A stretch of 64,000 nucleotides of DNA. Origin: Beroe forskalii (Eukaryota > Ctenophora > Nuda > Beroida > Beroidae). The position numbers and the translations under genes were made by a program. The stretch is taken from assembly GCA_011033025.1 (NCBI GenBank), contig WFMF01000066.1:372001-436000 (forward strand), written 5' to 3'. Shown one piece after another: positions 33,503-45,900 of the stretch (within the stretch, counting starts at the first letter, position 1; every line of letters starts with the position of its first letter). The notes below the pieces were generated by a model that saw only the letters and a list, made by a program, of their open reading frames with translations, made no database searches and was not told the origin of the DNA.

Positions 33503-35412
33503 AACGATGTGATACTGCGTGGGGCCCTCACACAGCACCGGTGAGTCAAGATGAATGTAATTCACAAGACATGCGCATCGAGGGGAATTATAAATATGTG
33601 ATTTCCAGTTGCGAAACCGGAGTGTACGTCTTCGACCGAAAACTGTACGTTGTCTGATAACAGGTAACGTCTAGCTTTTTCTGAACATCTCTTCGTCTTT
33701 CATGCGAGTTTCGTGTCTTTGAAATTACGTTCTGATCGGTGTGAATTTTCAAGATTCAAGTTTCAAACGTAAAAATAAAACGAGATTTTGAAATAAATGT
33801 AAACGTTTTCGTCCTTCTATTTACATCAGGGACTTATCAAACATCAAAATCTCGAAATGATAACTCAAATGGTGACAGTCTCGCATGTGCAATTTTTGCT
33901 CCTTTATAAAGCAGTTTTCACTCAACCAATGTTTCTATCATTATTAGGAATTATAAAAACTGCGATGTTAAAACTTAAAAACTTCAGCTGGAATAAGGCA
34001 AGCATATTCCCAACTAACTGACTTCTCAGAATAGGATATATCCTTATATCATAACAAACCCAAATGTCAATAAATATGGACTGCTAGGGGAGTAGCTTCA
34101 CAAGGCCACAGAAGAAAAATTTGAAATAAACTACGAATTTTCAATCAGAAACCAAGCATGAAATCACGGAAAAAAGAAAATCAGACAATATTAATGACTA
34201 AAAAGAACAAATTCAATAACAAACTGCAAATGGCTTGCACTACGGCGACAAAGTCCGAATCTAGAGCTTCTCAGCATTATCCGCTCATCTGAGCATCTGA
34301 CTCCCTTGTCGAGAAACATATCTGGAAAGCAAATTTATACTGCAGTTATAATTAACAAATTTCTTTTCAATTGTACCACAGTGGACGAAAATATCCAACC
34401 ACTTACTCAACAACAACCACAGTGCTTCCGTCTAGATGCAGCGTCAACTTCTGACACAGTGGGATAACACAAAGTCGTCCGATGATGTATATTCGACAAC
34501 GGCAAAATGAGTCGTGCGTAATAATGTGTCAGAGTGACGAACTCTAAAATAATATATATTATTTTTATATAGTAGCAGGACACCCAGCAGAGCCAAGGAG
34601 GATGATCATTTGACACAGCCATAATGTACTATAAACTGAGCAACAGCATCTAGACGTCTCTAATTAACAATCACAATGTTGATTTATTGACCTCCCTCTC
34701 TCCCTCTCCTAGCAGATAGTTTATGTTTATATATATTTTATATGTCCGTGTAACAGCTTTCCAGAACCGCCAGAAAATTTTGCAGCTTTCATCGTTGTAA
34801 TTAGCATTTAATATTTTGCAGTACCATGAAGCAAGGTTGCACGGAGAGAAAAAAGACTAAATAATAATAATAATAATCGGTTTTTACAGCCTCCAGACTG
34901 TAGGGGCACGTGACCTAGTCAGACCAATGATTTCCTAAAGTGAGTCGTCCCCGGAGGGTGTTTAACAGGGAATCATTCGTTGAATAATTTACTGTTAATA
35001 TTATAACAAGCATGTTATACTTTTCTCCAACGATCAGACACGCACAAAACAATTATTCGGAAGAAAATTCAAGACTTGGTGCTGGATTTATTGAAATTTA
35101 TTAGGTTATTAATTGGCCTGCTCATTAGAACACTTGAATACCTATCATCCCCTGGACAACTCGCACCCTCTTAATACTTTAATAGTTTAATTAAACAACA
35201 GCGTTCGGAGTCTACAAGTTCTACTTTTACTGCGCCTGTCACTGCCGATTTACAATCGATTGCTCTACTTACTTATCTACGTATATTATATTTGCTGCGG
35301 GTAAACATTGCCAAATATTTGTCAAGTTATTCCAAGGATTTCAATGAGTTGCAGATTTCATCACATTCCTGCACTCTCCGGCTCCAGTGCATCCACAGGC
35401 CTAGTTCAGTCT

Positions 35413-35555
35413 TGGGGTCCATTCCGAAACAGGTCCATTCCGAAACAGAACTTACGTCAAAAACTGACTTAAGTAAAAAGTTGATTGCAAATTTACACTA
35501 CAATTTTGACTTAAGTCCTTTTTTTACTTAAGTCTGTTTCGGTACAAATACCCCC
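35413..35555. mobile_element. Small MITE-like inverted repeat
   Basis: GGGGTCCATTCCGAAACAG at the left, with a tandem echo of GTCCATTCCGAAACAG, matches the reverse complement of the right end (CTGTTTCGGTACAAATACCCC). The inner GACTTAAGTAAAAA words are also inverted. No coding content. The interval 35556-36547 shows nothing else. Confidence 0.6.
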
Positions 35556-36547
35556 TGAGGTGGGGTGAAATAGCTCCAGAGACTGCAGCAGGAGTTTATT
35601 AGTGTACTGGCAGCCGTTAGGCAGCTAGATGAGTATCTGTGGAAAGAATTAAGAAAGTGCTCGGATACAATGAAGAAGAAGAAGAAGATGGGATATTATG
35701 AGTATAAGGCTAGTACCTACATGGGAACATTTATTGGTATTGCATCGTTGAAAAAGTTAAACGATATCTACTTATCGAGTTTATGAACTAATCTTTAGTC
35801 CTTCCTTAGTTTTTGGCATTTACGCAGTATAATATACGGAACATATTGCTTAGTTTACATTTACAGCATTACTGAGACGCTTTGGGCTGACATGTCACAT
35901 ATTTTCACAGAGTAACAGGATGAAATTTCACAGGGCCATCTGTAGCACATCTGCACATATTGTGGATGTGTAAAAAGTTGGTCAATACCGCATTGTTAAG
36001 TGAATGGGTGAAGGTTGGTGATGACACGATAATAATTTCATTACGTACTTCATTAGTACCTCTCCTACTAAGCTAGAATAGTAGAATGTTAGATCCTGGA
36101 TATTGGACTCACTAGTTAAAAAAGTAAATAGAAATCAGGCCCATCAAGGACTTTCTCGTGCACATAATTAATTTTTCTTAAAGGTTTAAATCCTTACTTC
36201 CTTAAATCTATAGACCCATAGAAATTGTAGCAACAGTAGGTATTTGCCATGGCTGGTAGCAATATGATTTTCTTGTCCCTCTGTCCATCAATGAAGGTCA
36301 CAAAGTGAAGACAAGGAGCTTTAAATTCAGTTATTAAGTGTCATGTCTCCAGTCTGAGATTGAATTTAAATCATGGGAGTGCCTAAGAATGGGACCTTTC
36401 ATTCAGTTATCCAGAATTAGATTACCCTAGAACAGAACATTTATGGAATGACTGCTTTAGTGTTTTCGACGCACAGTATAAGGTATGAATTTATGTATGA
36501 CTTCCGTGAGAGTTTAAGTAATATAATGGGTTAACTTCATAAATTTG

Positions 36548-38370
36548 TACGGGTATATGCCCCACAAAATAACACGCCCCACAAAACATATAATTTTGTT
36601 TTTCATCATATAAGTAAATAAATATGATTTTTCATACTTTTGAAGTTAATTACACATAAACTAGTGTCTTATGTGAAGATTTCCTGATCAATATGACGGC
36701 TTTAGATGGATTTTTTTCATTCCAATTTTTCCCTTGAAAGTGAAAATGTTGATTATTAGGAAAATTGATTTGCATATTTCCTCGATATTTTTGAGAAATC
36801 TGTTATAAATCGAGTAGTTGAATACATCTCCATTAATTTCAAATTGACATAAGCGATTCCATGATCAAATTTCGAAAAATAGAGGAATTATTCAAAAAAA
36901 TTGACTCAGACCCACAAAATAACATGGAATGCCCCACAAAATAACATAGCTAAATTCAAGGTTTTATGAACCTAAATAAGTCTATGATGCTTATTTGACG
37001 TCATTGAATGATGAATATTATTCAAGAAGCATGTAATTCACAATGAGGCATAAAGTTAATGAATAGAGTGTAAAAAGCCGATATTTACCATGCCCCACAA
37101 AATAACACTATATTCCAAATATGCCCCACAAAATATATCTAATTTCCATACAACGTTGTGGTGAAAGCAAATACAATGAAATAAAGATGGATCATGTAAG
37201 GACCACTAATTGAAGGTAGTTTACATACAAATAGTAGAAATTTGTTTACTATGAACAACAATATTCTTGAATTCTTGCAGATTTATCTGCACGTGACTGA
37301 TAAATTTCATCAAAATCAGTGTTAAAGTTTGAATTTGAACCTTTAATAAGGTCGAAATCAATATGATTGAATGTGACTCGTTCTCTATTACTAATGAATT
37401 TAACAATTAAATGATTCTCAAGATCATCTGGTTTCATGACCTACTGTACTGTTTTCACCTGTAGTGATTGCAAATTATGATAGAGGTTCCTGGCCAAAAA
37501 TACCACAAAATGGCATAAGCAATAGCAGAATAACCATCCCAACTGGTTTAAAATGTGTATTCAAATAAAACGTATAATTCGTGTCTATTTATTGACTGGA
37601 CACAATAGCCTGATCTTTATTCAAACTTTCAAAGGCCAAAAATGCATCGGAGCAATATCCAATAAGCCCAATATACATAGATGCCCAAAACATCATAATT
37701 TTTCACTAAAAACCCTCAAACCCTCAAACAATGATTTTCTATCTTCATAAACTTTCAGACCAACATCTCAAGTAGTTTTGGGGGTTCAACTATATAAAAT
37801 TTGAAGCTTCTCACCTATTGCCCCACAAAATATATAATCCAAAAAATTAATTCCAGGAAAACTCTGAGTTGGCATAGTGCATATGGATTGCAGTTTACGT
37901 TTATTGAGCTAATTATGGTCAAATTTATAAGAGAGAAACATCATCTTTATCGTAACTTCAAAAAAATATAACGGTTTTCCTTGATTTGAGTGTTATTTTG
38001 TGGGGCTCTTACACCTTTCATGGATCATAAAATCAACAATAAAAATGATGGAATCCCAAATTGTTTAGTTTGAAGATTTGTTAAGTTTCAAAATAGTATA
38101 ATCGAACAAAACTTTTTGTTAAGGTTAATGTTTGTTAAACAATTTCATATTTTTCATGTTGTATATTTTGTGGGTCATGGCAAAATGAAGGGCGTTTTCA
38201 CAGAAAATTTTCGACCACTAAAGGGCTAAATTTTTGTTAAAAATCGGTGTGGAAAACTTTTTTAAGCCTTTTGCTACTATAAGGAATCCTTATTAGTCAC
38301 ATCATGCTCAATATCTCTGGACGAGAGGTATTTGAAAAATCGTATATATTTTGTGGGTCAAATACCCGTA
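36548..38370. mobile_element. 1.8-kb TIR element with CCCCACAAAATA motifs, copy 3
   Basis: Starts TACGGGTATATGCCCCACAA and ends TTTTGTGGGTCAAATACCCGTA, an imperfect ~26-bp TIR. Ten CCCCACAAAA-type words are present: plus strand at 36560, 36576, 36911, 36932, 37092, 37124 and 37821; minus strand at about 37992, 38163 and 38346. The flanking TTG on both sides could be a 3-bp target duplication. This is the only copy outside the tandem duplication, so it defines the element ends. The interval 38371-39601 shows no gene. Confidence 0.8.
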
Positions 38371-39601
38371 TTGAACAACGCTTTGATTTAAAATCACTAG
38401 ACCTTTGCTGTATAATAAGATAATGATTATGTTTAATGTTCTCAAAACAGGAATTTAGGTAGTCGATGTGCACTTGGCCCCTAACAGTATGTATAGTAAT
38501 ATCCCATTTCATAATATTCAGATATCCAGATGCTTCGTCTCAAACAGGTAAAAGTGATTACTGATTACCGTAGCGCTAACGATCTTGCGAGTGTTCCTAA
38601 AAAGATTCATTAGCTCGTAAATATTTTACATGATCGATCTAGACGTCCCAGGGGACATATGTGTGATATTTACCTTTCCTCTGGTTATTAGTCCCACAGA
38701 CCTGTTATACACCACCACCTGTTTACAGAACGGTAAGTCTTACATTCTTACATTCGGTGTACTGCGACTAAGTTGTATATTATTACTATTTGTAAATCAC
38801 CAGAGCACCTGGCTACTCTGTGTCGTGACACCCGTCTGTGAGACTGTGTGTCACTGGTAAAACTACATAATATTATTCTGCTGAGCTGCTGCAAGCTGCT
38901 ACTCGGGGGAATCTTCAAGTCATGTTTATTCCTAGTAGGTATCGGCAACGTAAGGAGTTGCTGAGCCTGAGTCACGCCCTAGAAAAGTAGCAAACAAAAT
39001 CTTTCTTTTTATAAAAGATCCCACTTTCGTACCCAGTTGTTGTATGTGACTACGAGGTTCTGAAGTTATGTGGCTCAGAAATTGGCCTCTTAATTATACT
39101 TAGGTATGTGGAGTATAATAAGATAATACAAGTATAAACTTAGATAAACACATCTGCCCTAGCAGCACTCCAATTAGTTCTTCAGAAATCAAAATTAGTT
39201 TTGAACAGACAGTCTGACTCTCTTTATATGTGTTTAGGTGTAGTATATATTTAAGAAAACAGCGGCAGGAAGACCGGAAAACCTTGAAAATAATGCATAA
39301 TATGGGCATATTATTATGAATAATATTCTATCTTTTGTAAAACTGATGACATATAAGTGCAAATCCCAAATTTTATGTCTACCAGAGTAAACAAGTGTCA
39401 GGTTTGCCGAGTATTTTAAGATTTCCATAGACATCATAAATCCACCAAATCATCAGACACTACAGGTACAACGGACATAACAACTATTCCCAAGTAATAT
39501 GATTTTGTTTATAAATGAAAACTAGCAGACTTGTGCTTAACTCCCACATGCTTTGCTGATTTCACGGATCGGGTCGTTGAATAAGAGTCGCATGATTACA
39601 A

Positions 39602-39721
39602 TTGACGAGTAATTGATTTATTCTCTCTTGACTCAATGGTACAGGTACAAATCTAAACGATGTGGTTTAGATTTGAACCTGTACCACTGAGTCAAAAGAG
39701 AATAAATCAATTACTCATCAA
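39602..39721. repeat. Long hairpin, ~56-bp arms, 8-base loop
   Basis: TTGACGAGTAATTGATTTAT at 39602 pairs with ATAAATCAATTACTCATCAA ending at 39721. The whole 56-base arms match with about five mismatches around the loop CGATGTGG. It lies about 250 bases downstream of the predicted stop of the giant minus-strand gene, and the left arm carries TTTATT (AATAAA on the minus strand) at 39617, so it may sit in that gene's 3' UTR. It could alternatively be a tiny MITE. Confidence 0.8.
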
Positions 39722-39971
39722 TCCCACAGGCTCTCCTTCGTTACAATGGGTCAATTAATAACTATGGAGTTCTAAAAGCACAAAATATTATTGGCATTAC
39801 ATAAGCATGATATTATTATATCAGTGAATGGAAGTCTTGCTGTGTCAGTTGAACTTCATCAAATGGTAATATGGTATGTTATGCATGCTAATCACGATAA
39901 AAGAATGCTTTAAAGTTGCGATGAAACAACTGTGTGAAAAAGATGCTACCAATCAATGATCAATATTGCTG

Positions 39972-42900
39972 TCACTCACCATCATCATCGACATTGCAGT
40001 AGTCCAAAAGATCAATCACGACTTCCACCAGTTCAGGCTCCTGTTTTCCCCAGAGCTTTGATTGCCTCACCATCTTTATCAAGCATGTGTTCTAATATAA
40101 GATTCACCAGAACAGCAACAGGTTCAATGCGACTGTCATCTGTTTTTAGAATGCCATTTTCACCATAGGGCACCATCTTTGAATTGTCCAGCTCAGAAAT
40201 CAAATTGTCTCGGGCAGTTTGAGGGATATCAAGATTCTTAATAGCATTTCTTATTCTGTCCTTCATGTCACTACTCAGCATGTGAGAAACTGGGATATCC
40301 TTATCAACTCCTTCAAGCAGAACATATTCACGGTCATCCTTCCATAATTCTTTGTTCTTTATATCCTTATCAATGTCATCCATCCTGGCTGGTTCAGTGA
40401 CTAAAGGTTCCCTTTCCACCTCATCTTTGGTATCTTCTTCAACAACTATGTCCTCAATGATCCTATCCTCAATATCTTCAGACTCTAATAACAATTGTGG
40501 TGCATCTTCTTGTTCTTCAAAGGGTAATGGTGTACACTTCGAACAATGTGCTTTATGTTTATGGTCAAATTTATTGGTGTCCCATCTTCTTTAGCAGTGC
40601 TCAAGTTGATACAATCCCCTTCAACAGAATCAACACCTTCCAACTCTTTTGCAAGCAAGTTTACAGTTTCATCATCAAGACCACTTGATTTTAAAGACTC
40701 CAAGATTTCTGATTTTACATCGTCTGACACAATAATTGGCTTTGGAACTGGAGACTCAGACTTTTCAATAACTTTGGGTGAGTTTTCTTTAACCTCACAT
40801 TTATCCTCTTCCACATGTATATCACTGTCAGCTATCTCATCGTCAACATCACATGACTCCAATGATAATTCCGGAACTTTATTATCATCAATAGGATCTT
40901 TTTCAACTTTTTGTTTTATGTCTTCTTCGACAGTAATATCATCTTCAGGTAAATCACCAATATCACAAGATTTTAACAATAAGTCAGGTGACTTGTCCTT
41001 GCTATCTTCTGAGGTGGGAACATTTTCAATGCCGAATTGATCATTATCAACATCAAGAGGCTTTGGAACAATGTTTTTAATGATATGCTTGATATTAATT
41101 GTTAAGCTCACAGGTGTGCCATCAGCTTTCGAGGTTGCTAAATTTATTGTATCACCGTCAATTGATTCAACTTTGTCCAACTCTTCTTTCAGCAAATGGA
41201 TGGTCTCATCATCCAGATTCCCATTTTTGAGTGATTCAATAACCTGAGCTTTCATATAATCAGTCACAGGTGTCGCTTTTGGGGCAACAATCTCCTCACT
41301 GGGCTGAATACGGTCTATGGTCAATGTGAGATGAACAGGAGTACCATCACTCTTTTTGGTGTTCAGGAGCATTGTATCATAATCTTTTATTCCACTTTTT
41401 TCAAATTCTTTAACAAGCAGATTAATTGATTCATCATCTAAGTTACAACTTTTTAGAGCATCAGTTAAGGCTGATTTTATATCCTCAGTTACAGGCACAT
41501 CTTCGTTTTGGCTTGCTACTGGTTCAGGTAATGAAATACTACACTGACATACTATTGGTTGAAGTGAAATTGGAATGCCTTCATCTGGTTCAGGTTTGGC
41601 AACAAATTCGTAACTGTCATCACTATCATCTTTAGGCGAGGGTTCACACTGTGTAGCTTGCTTGTCAGAAGATACAATTTGGGGAAGTAATTCAAAACCA
41701 TCATCACACTTTCCAGGCAATTCAGCAACATCTTTATTTTCATCAGCTTTCTGAACCAGCTCAAAACTTTCATCAGGTAAGCTTTCCTTTTCCACAGGGA
41801 AGTCAACAATTTCATAATCTTCATTTGTGGTAGTCAATGGAATGGGCTTAACATCTTTTGTTATGTGGCTTACATTTATTGTCAATTCAATTGGTGAACC
41901 ATCTTTTCTGGTGGCATTTAGTTTCACTTGATCGCTTTCTAGATTTTCAATCTTATCAATTTCATCTTTCAAAGCATTGAACGTTTCATCATCCAGGCCA
42001 GCAGATTTAAGTGAATCGATGATTTGGGACTTTATTTCATCTGTAACAGGAACTGGAAAATGTGCTCCAGGCATCGTCTTTTGCTCACCTTCTATAGCAG
42101 GATCTCCACCATCATCAGAGGGTTTATCATCTGTGGTGGAGGGGTGCGATGGAGCAGGTTTATGAGCTTTTCCATCAGATGCTGGAATGTCATGTTCAGA
42201 CTTATCTAGCGATTCATCTGAATTAGCTGCAGAGTCATTATTATCAAAACCTCCCAAAGGAGGAATCGCACGAAAAAAATTCTTGACGTGAGTGATATTA
42301 ATTTTAAGTTCAACGGCAGTACCGTCTTCTTTCCTGACATAAAGCGTCAGGGATTTTGGTGGCAATTCATTCATATTCTCCAGTTCTTTACTTATCAGGG
42401 AAATGATTTCGGCATCCACATTACCAGCCCGCAAAGAATCTGTTATTTGAAGCCTTATATTATCAGTAAGTGGAGTAGATACTGGAGTATCATCTTTACC
42501 ACTAACTTCTATTGCTTCAGTTAACTTTATTGCATCTTTTTTCCTAACAGATGGTTTAGCTCCTCCTACTTCATCATCAGCATTGGCATTGTTCAGTAGT
42601 ATATTTTTTATGCTTATTGTAAGATTAACAGGAATACCATCGTGAGTATGACAGCTCAGGTGAAGTTCATCGCCTTCAACTTGCTTCCGTTTTTCTACCT
42701 CAGCTGCAAAAAGATCAATGAGATCCTGATTCATCTCGCCACATTTCAATGCATCAATAATCTGGGACTTGATTTCTGGAGTAAGTTCAGTTACAATGCC
42801 AGATTCTGAAGTCATGATGGGACTGTCTTCAACATTTGATGAAACAAGTAAGCTCACATCACCAATATTAAGAGGATCCTTGTCAGTTACCTCGTCATTG

Positions 42901-45900
42901 CTATCATCTGGTGCCTGCTTTGTGATCTGACTTATACTGATTATCAAATTTATTGGATTTCCATCCTTTTTAGTGGATGTAAGCTTCATTTGAGTACCTT
43001 GTAAAGTTTTCAGCTGATTAATTTCACTTTCCAGCAATATTCGAGTTTCATCATCAAGAGAACTAGCTTTGAGAGATTTCAAGAGTTCGAGTCTTATTTC
43101 ATCAGTAACAAGAATTTCAGGATTCTCAGTTGCCTGTGTTACAACTCTTTCTAAAGTTATATGGACATCATCCAGATGAACAATCTTGGCAGTGTTATCA
43201 ATAGGGTCTGTTTTCTCGGAATCAAGAGGTGTGGAAGGCTCAATCATTACTGAAGGGATAGCTGGGTCTGAACCTAAGAATTTGATGTTAATCACAATTT
43301 CAACTGGAGAACCATCATCTTTAGTCACCCCAATTTTCAGCTGTTCTCCCTTGATGTCAGTAAGTTCTCTAACTCTGACCAAAATGAGCTTTTTGAGGTC
43401 CTTATCAATATCACTGGATATAATTGCTTTTAAAATTCGTTTCTTCAATTTTTCTATCAAGGAAGGCTTGTTTTTAGGATCATCTTGTGGAATGATGAAA
43501 TCAACATCAATAGACAACGTTATTGTGGTTGATGGAAGCTTTATGATCTTGGTTATATTGAAGATCAGCTCAATGCATGTCCCATCTTTCATTGTCCCAA
43601 TAACCTTTATCGTATTGCCTTCAAATGACAAATTTGTATCAATTCCATCCAAAAGAAGTAGCTTTATTTCTTCACTTAGATCACTGGACTTAATCAGCAA
43701 TATCAATTGCTGTCTTATTTCATCTGATAATGGATGCTTCAGCAACGTTTCCAGGTCACAAGCTCCTTTTTCACTTACTGTCAATTCACAATCAATGATG
43801 ATTGGTTTTCTGACAGCAGGTGTCCCAGGAATCTCAATCATACCCACGGAAGCATCATTGGCTTCCATTGTAATAGTGAGTATAATTGGAGTTCCATCTT
43901 TCTTGGAAACCCTAAGCTTGATGCCATTGTCTCCAATGCTACTCAACTTATTGAGTTCTTTGATCAGGAGCTGTTTTGTCTCGGGATCAATGTCTTTTGA
44001 TGAAATTAATAGAATGAGTAGCTTCTTGATATCATGTTCAGCTGCACCAGGTGTTACCACAAAAGAAATGGGTTCTGATTTTCCTTCTTTAATCTTAACA
44101 TAGATTTTGAATCCAATTGGTCTTGTTTGCTCAAGGGCCATTTCATCCACTTTATCAGGTGAGGGCATACTTGCCGTTTGATCGTCTTGAGCAGGTTGAG
44201 AGTTTATGATGTGACTTATGTTTATTGTCAGCATAATTGGGGTCCCATCCTTCTTTGTGGCTTCAAGTTTTACTGAATCACCTTCAAAAGATTGCAGCAG
44301 ATTGATCTGTCCTAAAAGAAGTTCTTTGGTTTCATCATCAAGGTCACTTGATCTGATTGAGGCAATCAATTGCTGTTTTATGTCATCTGTTAGAGGTGTA
44401 ACAATAGGTTCAGATTTGGTTGTGGGTCCTTCTGAAGCAGCATCTACAGATGGTATGAGTGGCTCTTCTACATCCATGGGGACATCTTCTGAAATGGGAA
44501 CAGTCTCAGACTTGATGATATGACTTATATTTATGGTCAGCTCAATTGGAGTGCCATCCTTCTTCTTTGCTTTCAGTATCACAGAATCACCATCTAAATT
44601 TGAAAGTTTATCAACTTCATTTAGAAGGAGCTGTTTTGTTTCTTCGTCAAGACCACTTGAAGTGATTGAAAATTTCAGTTGCAGTCGTATGTCCTCACTA
44701 ATTGGAGTTGACGTTGGAGACATCAAATTTTCATCCGTTTGCATTATGACATCCTCATCAATTGGAACAACATTTGTTTCCTGAGGAGCATCAGTTTGTG
44801 ATTTAGTGATATGACTTATATTTATAGTCAGATTTATAGGGGTGCCATCTTTTTTCTTCGCTTTCAATATCAAAGAATCACCTTCCAAAGTGGAGAGGTT
44901 ATCAACTTCATTCAAGAGGAGTTGTATAGCTTCTTCATCGAGACCACATGAAGTAATTGATGATATCAATTGCAGTTTCAAATCTCCAGAGAGTGGTGTC
45001 GAAGCCTCAGTCATGGATTTATCATCTCCATCTTTGCTGCTTGGAAGCGCCTCGTTATTGTCACTAACTTTGATACCAACTTGGCTTGGGACCTCTGAGT
45101 CAGTTTCAACTGTATCCATGACCTTTTCTACTTCAGGTGCTGGTTCTTTTTGAGGAACGGTTCCAGATTTGATGATATGACTTATGTTTATGGTCAACTC
45201 AATTGGGGTGCCATCTTTTTTCTTTGCTTTTAGAAGAACAGAGTCACCTTCTAAAGTGGTGAGTTTATTGACCTCATCTAGAAGAAGCTCTTTAGTTTCG
45301 TCATCTAGACCACTTGATGTAATTGATGCTACAAGTTTCAGTTTGATATCTTCACTAGCAGGGGTTGATATTGGCTGACTTTCATCTGCAGGTTTCTGTA
45401 TTTCAGTAAGAGCATGAACATCATCAAGATGAACAGATTCATCTGGGAGAGCTTCCACTACATCATGAGTTTCACTTTCAACAAAGGGAATAAAAGGTTC
45501 TTCTACCTCCATTGGAACTTCTTCATCTAGAATATCTTCAGATACCATGCCAGGTTTTGCCTTAGCAACACCACCCTCAGCTTTCAATGGCGATTCTCCA
45601 TCCCCAACTGATGGCTTTCCAGCTTCAGGCTTGGTCTTAGCAACCCCACCTTCAGCTTTTAGAGTTGATTCTTCATCCCCAACAGATGGCTTGCCAGCTT
45701 CGGGTTTAGTCTTAGCAACCCCACCTTCAGCTTTCGATGGCGATTCCTCATCTCCAACTGATGGCTTGCCATCTTTAGGTTTAGTCTTAGCAACCCCACC
45801 TTCGAGCTTTTAGAGTTGATTCTTCATCCCCAACTGATGGCTTTCCAGCTTCAGGCTTTAGTCTTAGTTAAACCCCACCTTCAGCTTTCGATGGCGATTC

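Noticed and set aside
43186..44103. A 305-codon plus-strand frame inside the giant gene, and many shorter ones at 45.2-48.2 kb
   Set aside because: They are reverse-strand shadows of repeat modules; the minus-strand frame shows the conserved protein pattern and the plus-strand frames only mirror it.
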